Assembly (NCBI GenBank): GCA_003550305.1
Contig: QKYT01000096.1
Coordinates: 117,747-148,550 of the forward strand
Length of the DNA stretch: 30,804 nt
Reading direction: 5' to 3'
Source of the DNA: Glomus cerebriforme
Taxonomy: Eukaryota; Glomeromycota; Glomeromycetes; Glomerales; Glomeraceae
In this document: one piece after another, positions 22,361 to 30,804 of the stretch
How the letters are laid out: every line of letters starts with the position of its first letter
Position numbering within the stretch: the stretch's first letter is position 1
Program-made: the position numbers and the translations under genes
Notes under the pieces: generated by a model
Told to the model about the DNA's origin: nothing
What the model saw: the letters and a program-made list of their open reading frames with translations, nothing else
Database searches by the model: none

Positions 22361-22590
22361 TTATGAAAAAATTGTTTTTTTTTGTTGTAACAGATATTTT
22401 GTTGGAGTTAGTTTAGTATTAGTTTCAATTGCACCAGTTTCACCACCAAAAGAATATGAAAAAAACATTTTATTGAACGTATAATCCTTCAAAGAGAAGA
22501 CCATACAAGATATTAATCCAATATCTATTGAACCTTGGGAATCTACGAGAGTCACTTTATTGGTGATGCCAAAATTAAATTTAAATTTAA
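22361..22590 (-). CDS. Hypothetical terminal exon or gene scrap
   Basis: An open frame on the minus strand with no ATG at its start (the first in-frame candidate is GTG at 22555). It reads KVTLVDSQGSIDIGLISC, then DYTFNKMFFSYSFGGETGA, then ETNTKLTPTKYLLQQ and a TAA. Its composition (G, T, D, S) is more protein-like than random frames here, so it may be the last exon of a decayed or undetected gene. I do not recognise it, and no upstream exon was found. Confidence 0.2.
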
Positions 22591-24211
22591 AATATTTTTA
22601 AATTATTATAATTAAATGGATTCGTTTCGTTCCCGTCCTACCAAATAAAATTAAATAAAATTTATACTTGAAAGCATTATTGATCTTATATTTAACAAAT
22701 ATATAAATATTTATTATACACGGCAACTTATCGATCACATAATCTATAATCGAAACTGTGATATTTATATTTTGCTGCTTTTTATTATCATAATTAGAAT
22801 TTATTTTTTTTAAATGGAAATCACTTTAAGATAAATACAAAAAAATGAATAAAAGATTTTTGTTCACTTTTTGACTCTCAACGTTATATCTATCTATCAC
22901 GTGAAAATCGACTTACCTCCGTACCTCCAACAACCCTATAACAGATAATAAGACTTTTTGTCAGGTCTGACCTGTGGGGCTGAGGATGTGATTGCCTTAG
23001 AATTCAAAAATCTTTTACGATACATAGTGTCATAGTGAATTACATAATTACTCATAATTACTAAGTTCAGATACAACTGTAAATGCAACTATTTTTATTT
23101 GTTTATCATCATTAGCGAGCAAATCGTTGTTAGTCCCGAATAATTTTTTTTAAAAAAAAGCCAAATACTAGAATATAGTCTTTGATTCAATATTACGTTA
23201 ATATCAGATAACTTAAAAATTATGACCGATTTTACTATAAAAAAAATTATGTGATTAGATGAACAAGCTAAACAAAATTGCTAAAGGACAATAACTTAAT
23301 TTCTTATTTTTATTCGTATTTACAATCATTTTTGAACAATTATGTTCTAAAATTTTAAGATACTCTAGATAGTGGTTATGTAGGTCCTTTGAAGACAGCT
23401 AACATTAAAAAATTGCAGCAAATAATTATTCAAAACACACTTCCTTAATGAGGAATGCTGATTTGAATATACCTATGTCGAGCATCAGGCGTTACCTGTC
23501 ACGCGGTAGATAAAGTACATTTAACATCATGATATCTCGCTATCCTATAAAAAATTTTTCAGAAAAATGATCACTTATCGTTGTTTCCAGAAATTTTTTT
23601 ATAGGGCCGTTATTTTGACTGTTCGATTTATTATACTATACAGTATATCTAGCCGGTTAAAAAATTTTTTCTTATAAGACCATCATGTAAATTATCATAT
23701 ATAATGACATCAGCAGCTTTCTTCTTGATAGATTTGACTGATGGACACTAGTTGCGGAAGTACAAGTACACTTATTTATGTTTCGGTTCAGATAAAAAAA
23801 AAACAAATTACGTTAATTTCGTTTCAAAATTCTGGTAATGTTTAACGATACATGCAACTATACAAATATACAAATTTCCCATATACAATAACAATATAAG
23901 ATCTGATGAATTTTGAATTTCGATTGAATAGTATGACTCAAAGAATGTTGTTCTCTAGCAACGAATCAACATCATTATGAAAGATGCGTAAATATCATTA
24001 AATAAATACTTGTTTTATAATTGATGCCGTGCAAACTTTGAAAATTGAACAAATGATAGTAAATTTATTCGAAACATCATGAACTGAAAAAGTATTATAA
24101 TAGATAACTTGTAGTGGTTTTACATTGAATATATTGCCAAAAGAGGCGGATTGACGTAATAAAGAATGAAATTATAAAAAAAGTTATTTAATGAAAAAAA
24201 TTTAAAAAGTA
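22591..24211. other. Intergenic DNA, nothing assigned
   Basis: No gene-like frame. It contains a small inverted repeat CAGGTCTGACCTG at about 22962 and a TACAGTA word at 23639. TGACGTAA lies at about 24152. Confidence 0.4.
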
Positions 24212-24429
24212 ATTGAAGAAAATATAAAAGCTACTTATAACGCTAAATTTTATGGAATAACTCAAGATCCAGAAATGATTTTAAAATATGTAAAAGTTTA
24301 CTGAATTATTTATAATCAATAGAGATATACAATACCAACATATAGTTTCAGAATAATTATGTATATGTATCTGCTTATCTTAATGCTGATGCAGCTCATA
24401 ATAAACCTATGGCATTATATATCTGCTAG
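24212..24429 (+). pseudogene. Scraps of a protein kinase / Sel1-repeat type protein
   Basis: 24212-24304 reads IEENIKATYNAKFYGITQDP then EMILKYVKVY and a TGA. The phrase YGITQDPE is typical of the kinase N-lobe in the expanded Rhizophagus kinase family (normally NIIxxYGITQDPxTxxYMxVLxYA). 24367-24429 reads VSAYLNADAAHNKPMALYIC-stop, reminiscent of a Sel1-like repeat. Neither piece has an intact domain. The recognition is from memory of the family and rests on short matches. Confidence 0.3.
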
Positions 24430-24696
24430 GAAAAGAAGTTTATCCGGGTATTTCCCGCCATATTTTCTGTAAAATTCCGTGAATCCGTTACTTGATCGGC
24501 AAAATTGAATAAAATTCTGTTGGAAAAACATGGAATAAAAACACGGATCAACATTTTTTACAGAGAGATATTAAATTAATTTCGTACTGTATTTAATTTA
24601 AATGCAAATCCATATCCAAGAAATAGATAATAACAAAATACAAACTTTTTGATCAATGGTGATGAGATTAACCAAATAATTAAACAAATTAATAGC

Positions 24697-24955
24697 TTAA
24701 GACGTAATCCGCCAGAGATCGGCACTAAACATATGATGAACTTGCACCTGTCATAGGCTCAAAGTAAAAAAAATTATTGAAAGAGTTAACATACATTTTT
24801 TTTTTTTTTTTTTACAAAAAACGTTTTTTTTTTTTTGACATTTGCTTTAACTTTATTTAAATTTTTGTGACCAAGAGTGCATTTATAGTAAATTGACAAA
24901 TTTGCCCCAAAACATATAGTAATTTAGTGCCGATCTATGGTGGATCACGTCTTAA
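24697..24955. mobile_element. Miniature element with 33 bp terminal inverted repeats and TTAA ends
   Basis: TTAAGACGTAATCCGCC...GGCACTAAA (24697-24729) is the reverse complement of TTTAGTGCCGATC...GTCTTAA (24923-24955) with 30 of 33 matches. TTAA sits at both outer ends, the target-site signature of piggyBac-type transposons; without it the element is about 251 bp. The interior is non-coding and holds two long T runs. The repeats and TTAA are visible; the piggyBac assignment is inference. Confidence 0.65.
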
Positions 24956-25268
24956 ATAGTTTATGATTGCTAAAACGTGCTTCATATTTGATTAAAGATT
25001 AAAAAATTAAATTAATAAAAAAAATAATTAGAAAATGGAATTACAATAGTTTTCCCTGAAATTTAAAGGATAAAATCAAGACTTGCGCACTCTAGAAAGT
25101 AGAAAATTACCCCTGAGCATGCATAATGCTGATTTTGACGGTAAAGGTGTAACAATAATATGATTTTTATGATTTTGCAACGTGATGACGTGATCAATGT
25201 GACCCGATCCACTCAAATTATTACATCTCATCTGGGCCGGAATTACAAAGTGCCGGCCAGTATCATCC
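24956..25268. other. Possible dispersed repeat segment
   Basis: From about 25076 the DNA becomes less AT-rich (GCGCACTCTAGAAAG..., GGGCCGGAATTACAAAGTGC). A minus-strand frame at 25270-25076 reads MDDTGRHFVIPAQMRC and so on without any recognisable domain. I read this as old repeat DNA, not a gene. It contains the GGCCGG/CCGGCC pair at 25235-25258. Confidence 0.3.
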
Positions 25269-25394
25269 AAAAAAGGAAAGAACTGTATGATTTTCGTTTT
25301 ACGCTATGAATATATAATTCGTAGTGAACATCCCAATCAAGTTTCTAAAATGATTGGCACGGAAACTTTTCCGAAAATATTCTGTCAATCATGA
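25269..25394 (+). pseudogene. Possible HMG-box fragment
   Basis: An open plus-strand frame reads KGKNCMIFVLRYEYIIRSEH, then PNQVSKMIGTETFPKIF, and stops at a TGA (25392-25394). It resembles the first half of the MATA-type HMG box that is expanded in Rhizophagus (pattern NxFILYRxxxxxxIxxxHP...xISKMIGxxWxxE). The expected Trp after the MIG motif and the second half of the box are missing. Short and from memory, so tentative. Confidence 0.3.
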
Positions 25395-26065
25395 TGACCG
25401 TTTCAAATATAAAAAATTTTCTATGGTTTTTACGAAAAAATCGCATCCTCAATTTTTGTTTAATAGACAATTAAAACCTTACTGTGGAACTGTGGAACAA
25501 ATTGTAATCACCAAAAGCGCCAACCCCAAGCCCCCAACTATTTTTGTTTTTTTTTTATGTAGGGTTATGCACGATTTTACTCGTGAACAATGTAAAATTA
25601 AATTTATGATTCTTTAACTGACTAATTAAAGTTTTCATACAATGCAGAAAATATCATAATCAATCATATCTTAGATTGATTATGCAAATTGTGACTTTTT
25701 AAGTGGTTAACATCCAAAATAAGGTTCATTCAAAAATTCACAAGATTTAAATGATAATAACTGGTGATCTTTGCTCCGTTGATTTATCGTTATGGTTTTA
25801 CTCCTAAATCTGTTATATAAAGGAGACATTTCAAGAACTTTTTTTTTTCATCAAAAAAAAAACAAAAATTTCGTTTCTAAACAAAAAAAAATGCAAAAAT
25901 GCATCAAATAACGAAAATCCCTCATCATTAATCTCATTATTTCGAACATATCAAATTATATTCCGAAAATAATCTGTCTTTAAAAAATGTTATATCTTAT
26001 CATATATATGATTTCCCGGGAGCGCAATAATTTTATTGCTTTTTTCTTCCTCTAATATTGATTTT
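25395..26065. other. AT-rich spacer with a small perfect hairpin
   Basis: No gene supported; an open frame to 25617 has no recognisable content. CATAATCAATC (25655-25665) and GATTGATTATG (25674-25684) form an 11 bp perfect inverted repeat around 8 bases. GCAATAA/TTATTGC (26024-26039) is another 7 bp hairpin. Confidence 0.4.
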
Positions 26066-26172
26066 CTTCCACGGCTGCGGTCTGTACCACGGAGTGAAAT
26101 ATCTTCTCCCGGCCCTCTGGAGTCTGGGGCCGTGGGAGGATATTTACTTCGAGCAAATTGCATCCGTGGAAG
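26066..26172. repeat. GC-rich fold-back of about 107 nt (possible structured RNA or miniature element)
   Basis: Outer arms CTTCCACGGCTGC (26066-26078) and GCATCCGTGGAAG (26160-26172) pair at 12 of 13 positions. Inside, AAATATC (26097-26103) pairs with GATATTT (26139-26145), CTCCC (26106-26110) with GGGAG (26134-26138), and GGCCC (26111-26115) with GGGCC (26127-26131). The loop has 11 nt. The only interruptions in the inner stem are two 2-nt bulges. The segment is far more GC-rich than its surroundings. Confidence 0.55.
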
Positions 26173-28158
26173 TAGATCAAGTTAATTCATTTTGAAATTT
26201 CCTTAATTCTCGTTTTTTCAAAAAAAGATATATTATATAATACCTTTTTTCTCAAAACTTCCTTGATATATATTCACTTTAAAAAAATTGTTTAAATTAT
26301 TATATTATAAAATTTTCCTATTTATAGTCGCGTTAAAAAAAAATCATGAGTTGGTTTACTTATATATTTTATTTGTAATGTAAAACTTTCTTTTAAATTA
26401 TATACAGTATATAAAATCTTATTATGTATTATATAAATATCATGTAATTTAAATATATTTTAATTGCGCATTTACGAAATAATAAAAAATTCAATTTAAT
26501 ACCGTTTAAACATACTGTAATTTTTTAACTATCACAAAAATATGCCTAATGGTTTCATGGTTTATCAATTTTAAAATAAATAACGAGATATTTTAAAAAA
26601 TTTAGAATTTGCTATCTTTTTCTAAATGCAAAATCAAGCAAGATTTGTCATTTTATAATTATTGATAAAATTCATGATATTAATTTTTGCCAAGTTTTTT
26701 TTTAAAAAAAATGCCACCTATTATTTCAGTATTATATCGGCTTAGAGTAGATAATTTTTTTATACAAAACAGAATTTAATATAAAAATTTAACATGGATT
26801 ATCCTATACAAAGAACGAAAAGATGGAAATTAATACATATCAAGAGGGTTCTTTTGATTAATTATTCCTCTTCCCTGATTAGTCCGGAAAAAAATTAATT
26901 TTAGATTCTCATAACATAAAATTTTAAAATTGGCACGGTCACCCGGGTTTTATTTTTTTTTATATATAAATTTTTTTATATGTATTTTGTTTTATATGTG
27001 GTGATTCTTTGCAAACTCAAATACATAAATAGATTATATGTAAGAAAATCTTCTGGAGTATCGGGATTTGATATTACGTAGAATCACGTGATAAAAATAT
27101 TTTAAAATTTCATAAATCTGATACGGCCGGGTCACGAAATTTGCCCGGCCTTATCATCAACTTGTTTTTCTAGTATTAACTAAAGAATATAATAAATGTT
27201 AAGTTTAAATGATTATAAATTTAAAAATGGATCTCTCACTTCTCTCACTCGTTATCTCACTCATTTTTATATCTTCGATTGTCGGTCCAAACATCATTCT
27301 GAATCCTAAAAATAAATTAAAAAATTTAATAAAGATATCCAATATTAAAGTTTTTAAGTCTAAATATACTTTTAAATTTAAACATTGGCTGGACTGTTCA
27401 TTTTGTCTTGTCTTTGACAATTTGGATTTTCTTTTATTTCTACTAATCTATAATAAAAATGTAGGCGTAAATAAAATGATGAGAAATAAATAAACAAACT
27501 AAAGAAAAGTGGCACTCGAGAGTGACCAACATGAACCGCCTAAAAATAATAAAAAATAAAATAAAAATAATTGACGCACATGATGTGCATTTTTTATTTA
27601 TAAATATTTTGATTAAATAATAAATAGTTTTGTAATAATTTATTGTTCATCTATTATTAAATTTATTACCCACCCCTTATCAATATTACTTAAACTGTTT
27701 AACAATGTATAAAATGCAGATTATATTACATAAACATCTCAATTTAGAAAAATCAAGGCGTTTAGCTGGGGAAAATAATATTTTTTTATCAGTTTTTGTA
27801 CGTAGAAAAAATTTATTTTTTATTTTTATTATATAAAAAAAACAACACTGTAAAAACAATAAATAAAAAAAAAGGTTTTTTAGAGACAAAAAATTTTTTT
27901 ATTATATTTTCATTGTTTATATGACTGTAAGACGCAAAAAAAACGTTTTTATAATTCACCGGGAACTTTAAATAATAAATAAAGATTTAGAGAATATAAC
28001 AGATTAACGAATATATAAATAAAAAAAAAAGAAAATGTCAATTTAAATCATCATCTGGACCATTTTTCGAATATTTAATTAATATAAATTTTGTTTATAT
28101 TGCATTAAAATAAAACTTTTTGAACGCTCAAGATCAAATATCATTGTTTAAAGTGGTC
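26173..28158. other. Intergenic DNA, no supported gene
   Basis: Two TACAGTA-type words lie at 26403 and 26513. A GC-rich hairpin GGCCGGG/CCCGGCC lies at 27125-27150 with an outer GATA/TATC extension. Open frames on both strands at 27205-27493 overlap each other and have no recognised domain. Confidence 0.45.
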
Positions 28159-29668
28159 TTATCCTTGATAAAATTTAAAGATTTCCATTTCTTCAATAGA
28201 GAAATTATTTGTATCCAAAATACTACTTTCATAATAGCATTGATTGCATGTGCCATTTGTTCCATTAATAACCAAATCACTATTACCAAAATTTAAAGCA
28301 ATACTGTTATAATATGATTCATACATCGCATAATTGCTATTGGAAACTCGGCTAATCTTAAATTTTTTCAAATCTTTTCCATCATCCAAAGAAAAAATAA
28401 AGCTCTCCGTAGTATTACTCCAATAATTATTATAATAACCGTTGCCATTATTATTGTAATTCCAACCAGAAGGATTATATCCACCAATTATAGTTCCATT
28501 TTCTTTAACTTTAATAACTAAAATGCATGCACCTTGTCCATTACATTTACTACGCATAGTATTAACATTAAAACCATCTCTACTTCCACGATAAATAAGA
28601 TTAAAATTATATTTACTGTCTTTTGAAATCCTTGCATAAGTATCTTTTCTCTGAGTCCAATTAGCAAGTATGATGGCATGTTTTGGTTTAATTATCATTG
28701 AATCAATAGTTACTTTTCCGAGACGAAGAGGTAACTTATCATTTTTAAGTTGAGATTCAGCCAAGTAAAATGATACAATATCTTCAAAGAGAGTTTCAGG
28801 TAACACTGTTTTAAAAGGCCAGATCTTAATATAAAAATCTTTTGAAGAAATATCAAAAAATCTGATATGTAAAATAAATGGGTTTAAAGTATTCTTCAAA
28901 GTTGAAAAATCCTTTTTATTCCAACGATTTAAATTAGTTGTATTCTTTCCTTTTAATTCAGAATTTTGAGCTATTCCCCATTTAATAAGATAATTCCACA
29001 ATTCAACTTCTTCAATTTGCAAATCATCTCGTTTAACTAATCCAAGTAAAATATTTTTTTCCAATGTTGGAAATTCTGGTGAATTNAAAAAAGGTTCNGG
29101 ATNTTCACAAATAGATTCTAAACAATAATCTTGAAGTTGTTTACAACTTTCTAATTGAAATACAGTATGAAGAACTTTGACGAAATTATTTTGTAGCCAT
29201 TCAGCTTGATTTTCAATCAAATACTTTTGTACAAAAGTAACCAATTCTTCGATAAGTAACTCATCAGATGCAACAAGAAGATCTAAAATATCTGAGCCAG
29301 CTTGCTTCCTCAAATCAAGAACACCTGAATACATGTATCTAAAAAAAAAAGGTTACATTTAAATTCCAAATTAAATTATTTAAAAGCATACGAGAAAATA
29401 CAAGAAATAATTACTTAATAATCATTTCAAATACGATAGGAGAAATATTTGGTTTAGTGAAATTAATCAAATTATTTTTCTTTTCAGCCCAATCTTGAGA
29501 AAGCGCCCTTTTAAAATAAGGAGATCGAGCTCTCAATATATTAGTGTGAGCGTAAAATTCTTTTGTATTTGGATTTTTTCCAACGTTGACTTTAACATTA
29601 TAATCATCTGCGTCTTCAAGTAATTGAGAAAAATTTTGTGATAACCCGGGGAAAAATTCGGAAGCCAT
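28159..29668 (-). CDS. BTB/BACK/TLDc-domain protein, two exons
   Basis: Exon 1 is 29668-29415 and exon 2 is 29338-28159. The 76 bp GT-AG intron (29414-29339) splits the Lys codon of the IIKYMYSG segment, giving 477 residues. A BTB/POZ domain covers about residues 15-115 (YNVKVNVGKNPNTKEFYAHT, then ILRARSPYF, then FEMIIKYMYSGVLDL). A BACK-type helical region follows (VLHTVFQLESCKQLQDYC). A TLDc domain covers about 300-470, with SRDGFNVNTMRSKCNGQG, the IGGYNPSGW block, TESFIFSLDDGKDLKKFKIS and LNFGNSDLVI. BTB domains commonly bind Cullin-3 in ubiquitin ligases, and TLDc domains are linked to oxidative-stress protection and V-ATPase binding. The exact role of BTB-TLDc proteins in these fungi is unknown, although the family is large there. 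Three undetermined bases (29086, 29099, 29103) blur a few residues in the BACK region. Confidence 0.88.
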
Positions 29669-30082
29669 TTTATAAAAATTTCACCGATAATTTTTTTCGG
29701 CGTTTCGTAAATGTTATTTATATAAAATTTAACTAAAAAACGAACGATCAAGCCACTATCAGGATCGATAATCACGATAATGTTTATGGTTAGTTTATTA
29801 ACGTAAAGCATTTGTATACCAAATTACAATCGTTATCACTTAATTCATTATGTTATTTTTCATATGTAAAACTTTTTTATTTAGTTAGACTGATTTTGGT
29901 AAGAACTAGATCTGATTTTTACGTCATAAGATTGTAATCTATATTGTAAAAAAAATTTGACATTTATTAAACAAACAGTATACTGTACATGTTAACTAAA
30001 TTGTTAGCTATATCAGTTTAACTGTCAATAAAAAGAGCATATTTAATTTTATATCATTTTCTGATCGACGAAGTTTCATGTG
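29669..30082. other. Spacer between the tandem BTB-TLDc genes
   Basis: 414 bp between the stop of the upstream copy and the ATG of the downstream one, so it holds a terminator region and a promoter. TTACGTCA lies at about 29920, and CAGTATACTGTACATG around 29977-29990 is an extended near-palindrome. Confidence 0.4.
29717..29724 (-). promoter_or_regulatory. TATA box candidate of the BTB-TLDc gene
   Basis: TATATAAA on the minus strand, about 50 bp before the ATG at 29668. It is a good match by position, but such words are common in AT-rich DNA. Confidence 0.35.
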
Positions 30083-30804
30083 TTAATAAAATTTAAAGAT
30101 TTCCATTTCCTCGATTGAGAAATTATTTACATCCAAAATACTACTTTCATAATGGCTTTGATTGCATGAGCCATTTGTTCCGTTAATAACCAAATCACTA
30201 TTACCAAAATTTAAAGTCATATTGATATTATTATAGTTTAAATCATATGTCGCATTACTGGGACTGGTAACTCGGCTAATCTTAAATTTTTTCAAATCTT
30301 TTCCATCACCCAAAGAAAAAATAAAGCTCTCCGTAGTATTACCCCAATAATATTGATTATAATTGTAACCATAACCATTATTATAACCGTTATTATTATT
30401 ACGGTAGCTCCAACCAAGAGGATTATAACCACCAATTATAGTTCCATTTTCTTTAATTTTAATAACTAAAATACATGCTCCTTGTCCATTACATTTACTA
30501 CGCATTGTGCTGATATTAAAACCATCTCTACTTCCACGATAAGTAAGATTAAAATTATATTCATCCTTTGAAATTCTTGCATTAGTTTCTTTTCTTTGAG
30601 TCCACTTAGCAAGGATGATGGCATGTTTTGGTTTAATGATCATTGAATCAAGAGAAATTTTTTTATCACGAGAAGGTAACTTATTTTTTTTAGGTTGAGT
30701 CTCGGCCAAATAGAACGAAACAATGTCTTCAAAGAGTGTTTCAGGTAACACTGTTTTAAAAGGCCAAATCTTACTATGAAAATCTTTTGAAGAAATATCA
30801 AAAA
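30083..30804 (-). CDS. BTB/BACK/TLDc paralogue, C-terminal part (cut by window end)
   Basis: The frame is open to the last base, so the N-terminal BTB part lies outside the window; the reading begins with an FDISSKDF segment. The TLDc domain is nearly identical in layout to the neighbour. It has SMIIKPKHAIILAKWTQRKE, then SRDGFNISTMRSKCNGQG, then ESFIFSLGDGKDLKKFKIS, then LNFGNSDLVINGTNGSC, and it ends IEEMEIFKFY. The main difference is a longer Asn/Gly/Tyr-rich loop after NPLGWSYRNNN. The two genes are head to tail on the same strand, which points to tandem duplication. Confidence 0.85.
   Translation of the reverse strand, partial: FDISSKDFHSKIWPFKTVLPETLFEDIVSFYLAETQPKKNKLPSRDKKISLDSMIIKPKHAIILAKWTQRKETNARISKDEYNFNLTYRGSRDGFNISTMRSKCNGQGACILVIKIKENGTIIGGYNPLGWSYRNNNNGYNNGYGYNYNQYYWGNTTESFIFSLGDGKDLKKFKISRVTSPSNATYDLNYNNINMTLNFGNSDLVINGTNGSCNQSHYESSILDVNNFSIEEMEIFKFY

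Noticed and set aside
25076..25270. Minus-strand open frame with balanced composition
   Set aside because: No known domain, no splice signals or neighbours to support it; better explained as old repeat DNA.
27205..27493. Overlapping open frames on both strands, one with a hydrophobic N-terminus (MDLSLLSLVISLIFISSIVG)
   Set aside because: The signal-peptide look comes from a CTCTCACTT-type simple repeat. The rest is AT-biased K/F/N-rich sequence with no domain, and the opposite frame is equally long.

Overview
The window looks like a piece of an arbuscular mycorrhizal fungus genome (Glomeromycotina, most like Rhizophagus). This is an inference from gene content and composition, not a search. 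The DNA is very AT-rich and full of homopolymer runs. Genes are sparse and mostly cut by short GT-AG introns of about 70-130 bp. The gene families also fit that group: BTB-TLDc proteins in tandem, a Crinkler-type protein, decayed protein-kinase fragments and a dead non-LTR retrotransposon. No tRNA, rRNA, bacterial-type operon or CRISPR array was seen.

Layout. 1-3500 is almost empty apart from a decayed kinase tail near 1765-2000. At 3575-5085 two small spliced genes converge: an unrecognised plus-strand gene and a minus-strand C2H2 zinc-finger gene. 5433-6370 is a frameshifted, purine-rich plus-strand pseudogene. 6692-7830 is the 3' end of a LINE-like element on the minus strand. 8195-8354 is a miniature inverted-repeat element.

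8727-11154 carries two divergently transcribed paralogues for six-pass membrane proteins. 11447-12572 is a four-exon Crinkler-like gene that could be reconstructed from the sequence. After a 3 kb desert, 15640-18641 (minus) is a five-exon secreted subtilisin-like serine protease with a complete catalytic triad and a PA domain. Its catalytic Asp and His lie in an exon without a Met (17914-18238), so simple ORF calling misses them.

18642-28158 is long, repeat-laden and nearly gene-free. It holds degenerate gene scraps (HMG-box-like, kinase-like), a second miniature element with TTAA ends and a GC-rich fold-back of about 107 nt. 28159-30804 (minus) carries two tandem BTB/BACK/TLDc genes; the second runs off the window end.

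The genes do not form one pathway. The most biologically suggestive items are the secreted protease, the Crinkler-like protein and the membrane-protein pair, all plausible parts of the fungus-host interface. The most unusual non-genic signals are a dispersed TACAGTA/TACTGTA word, the two miniature elements and the fold-back at 26066-26172.
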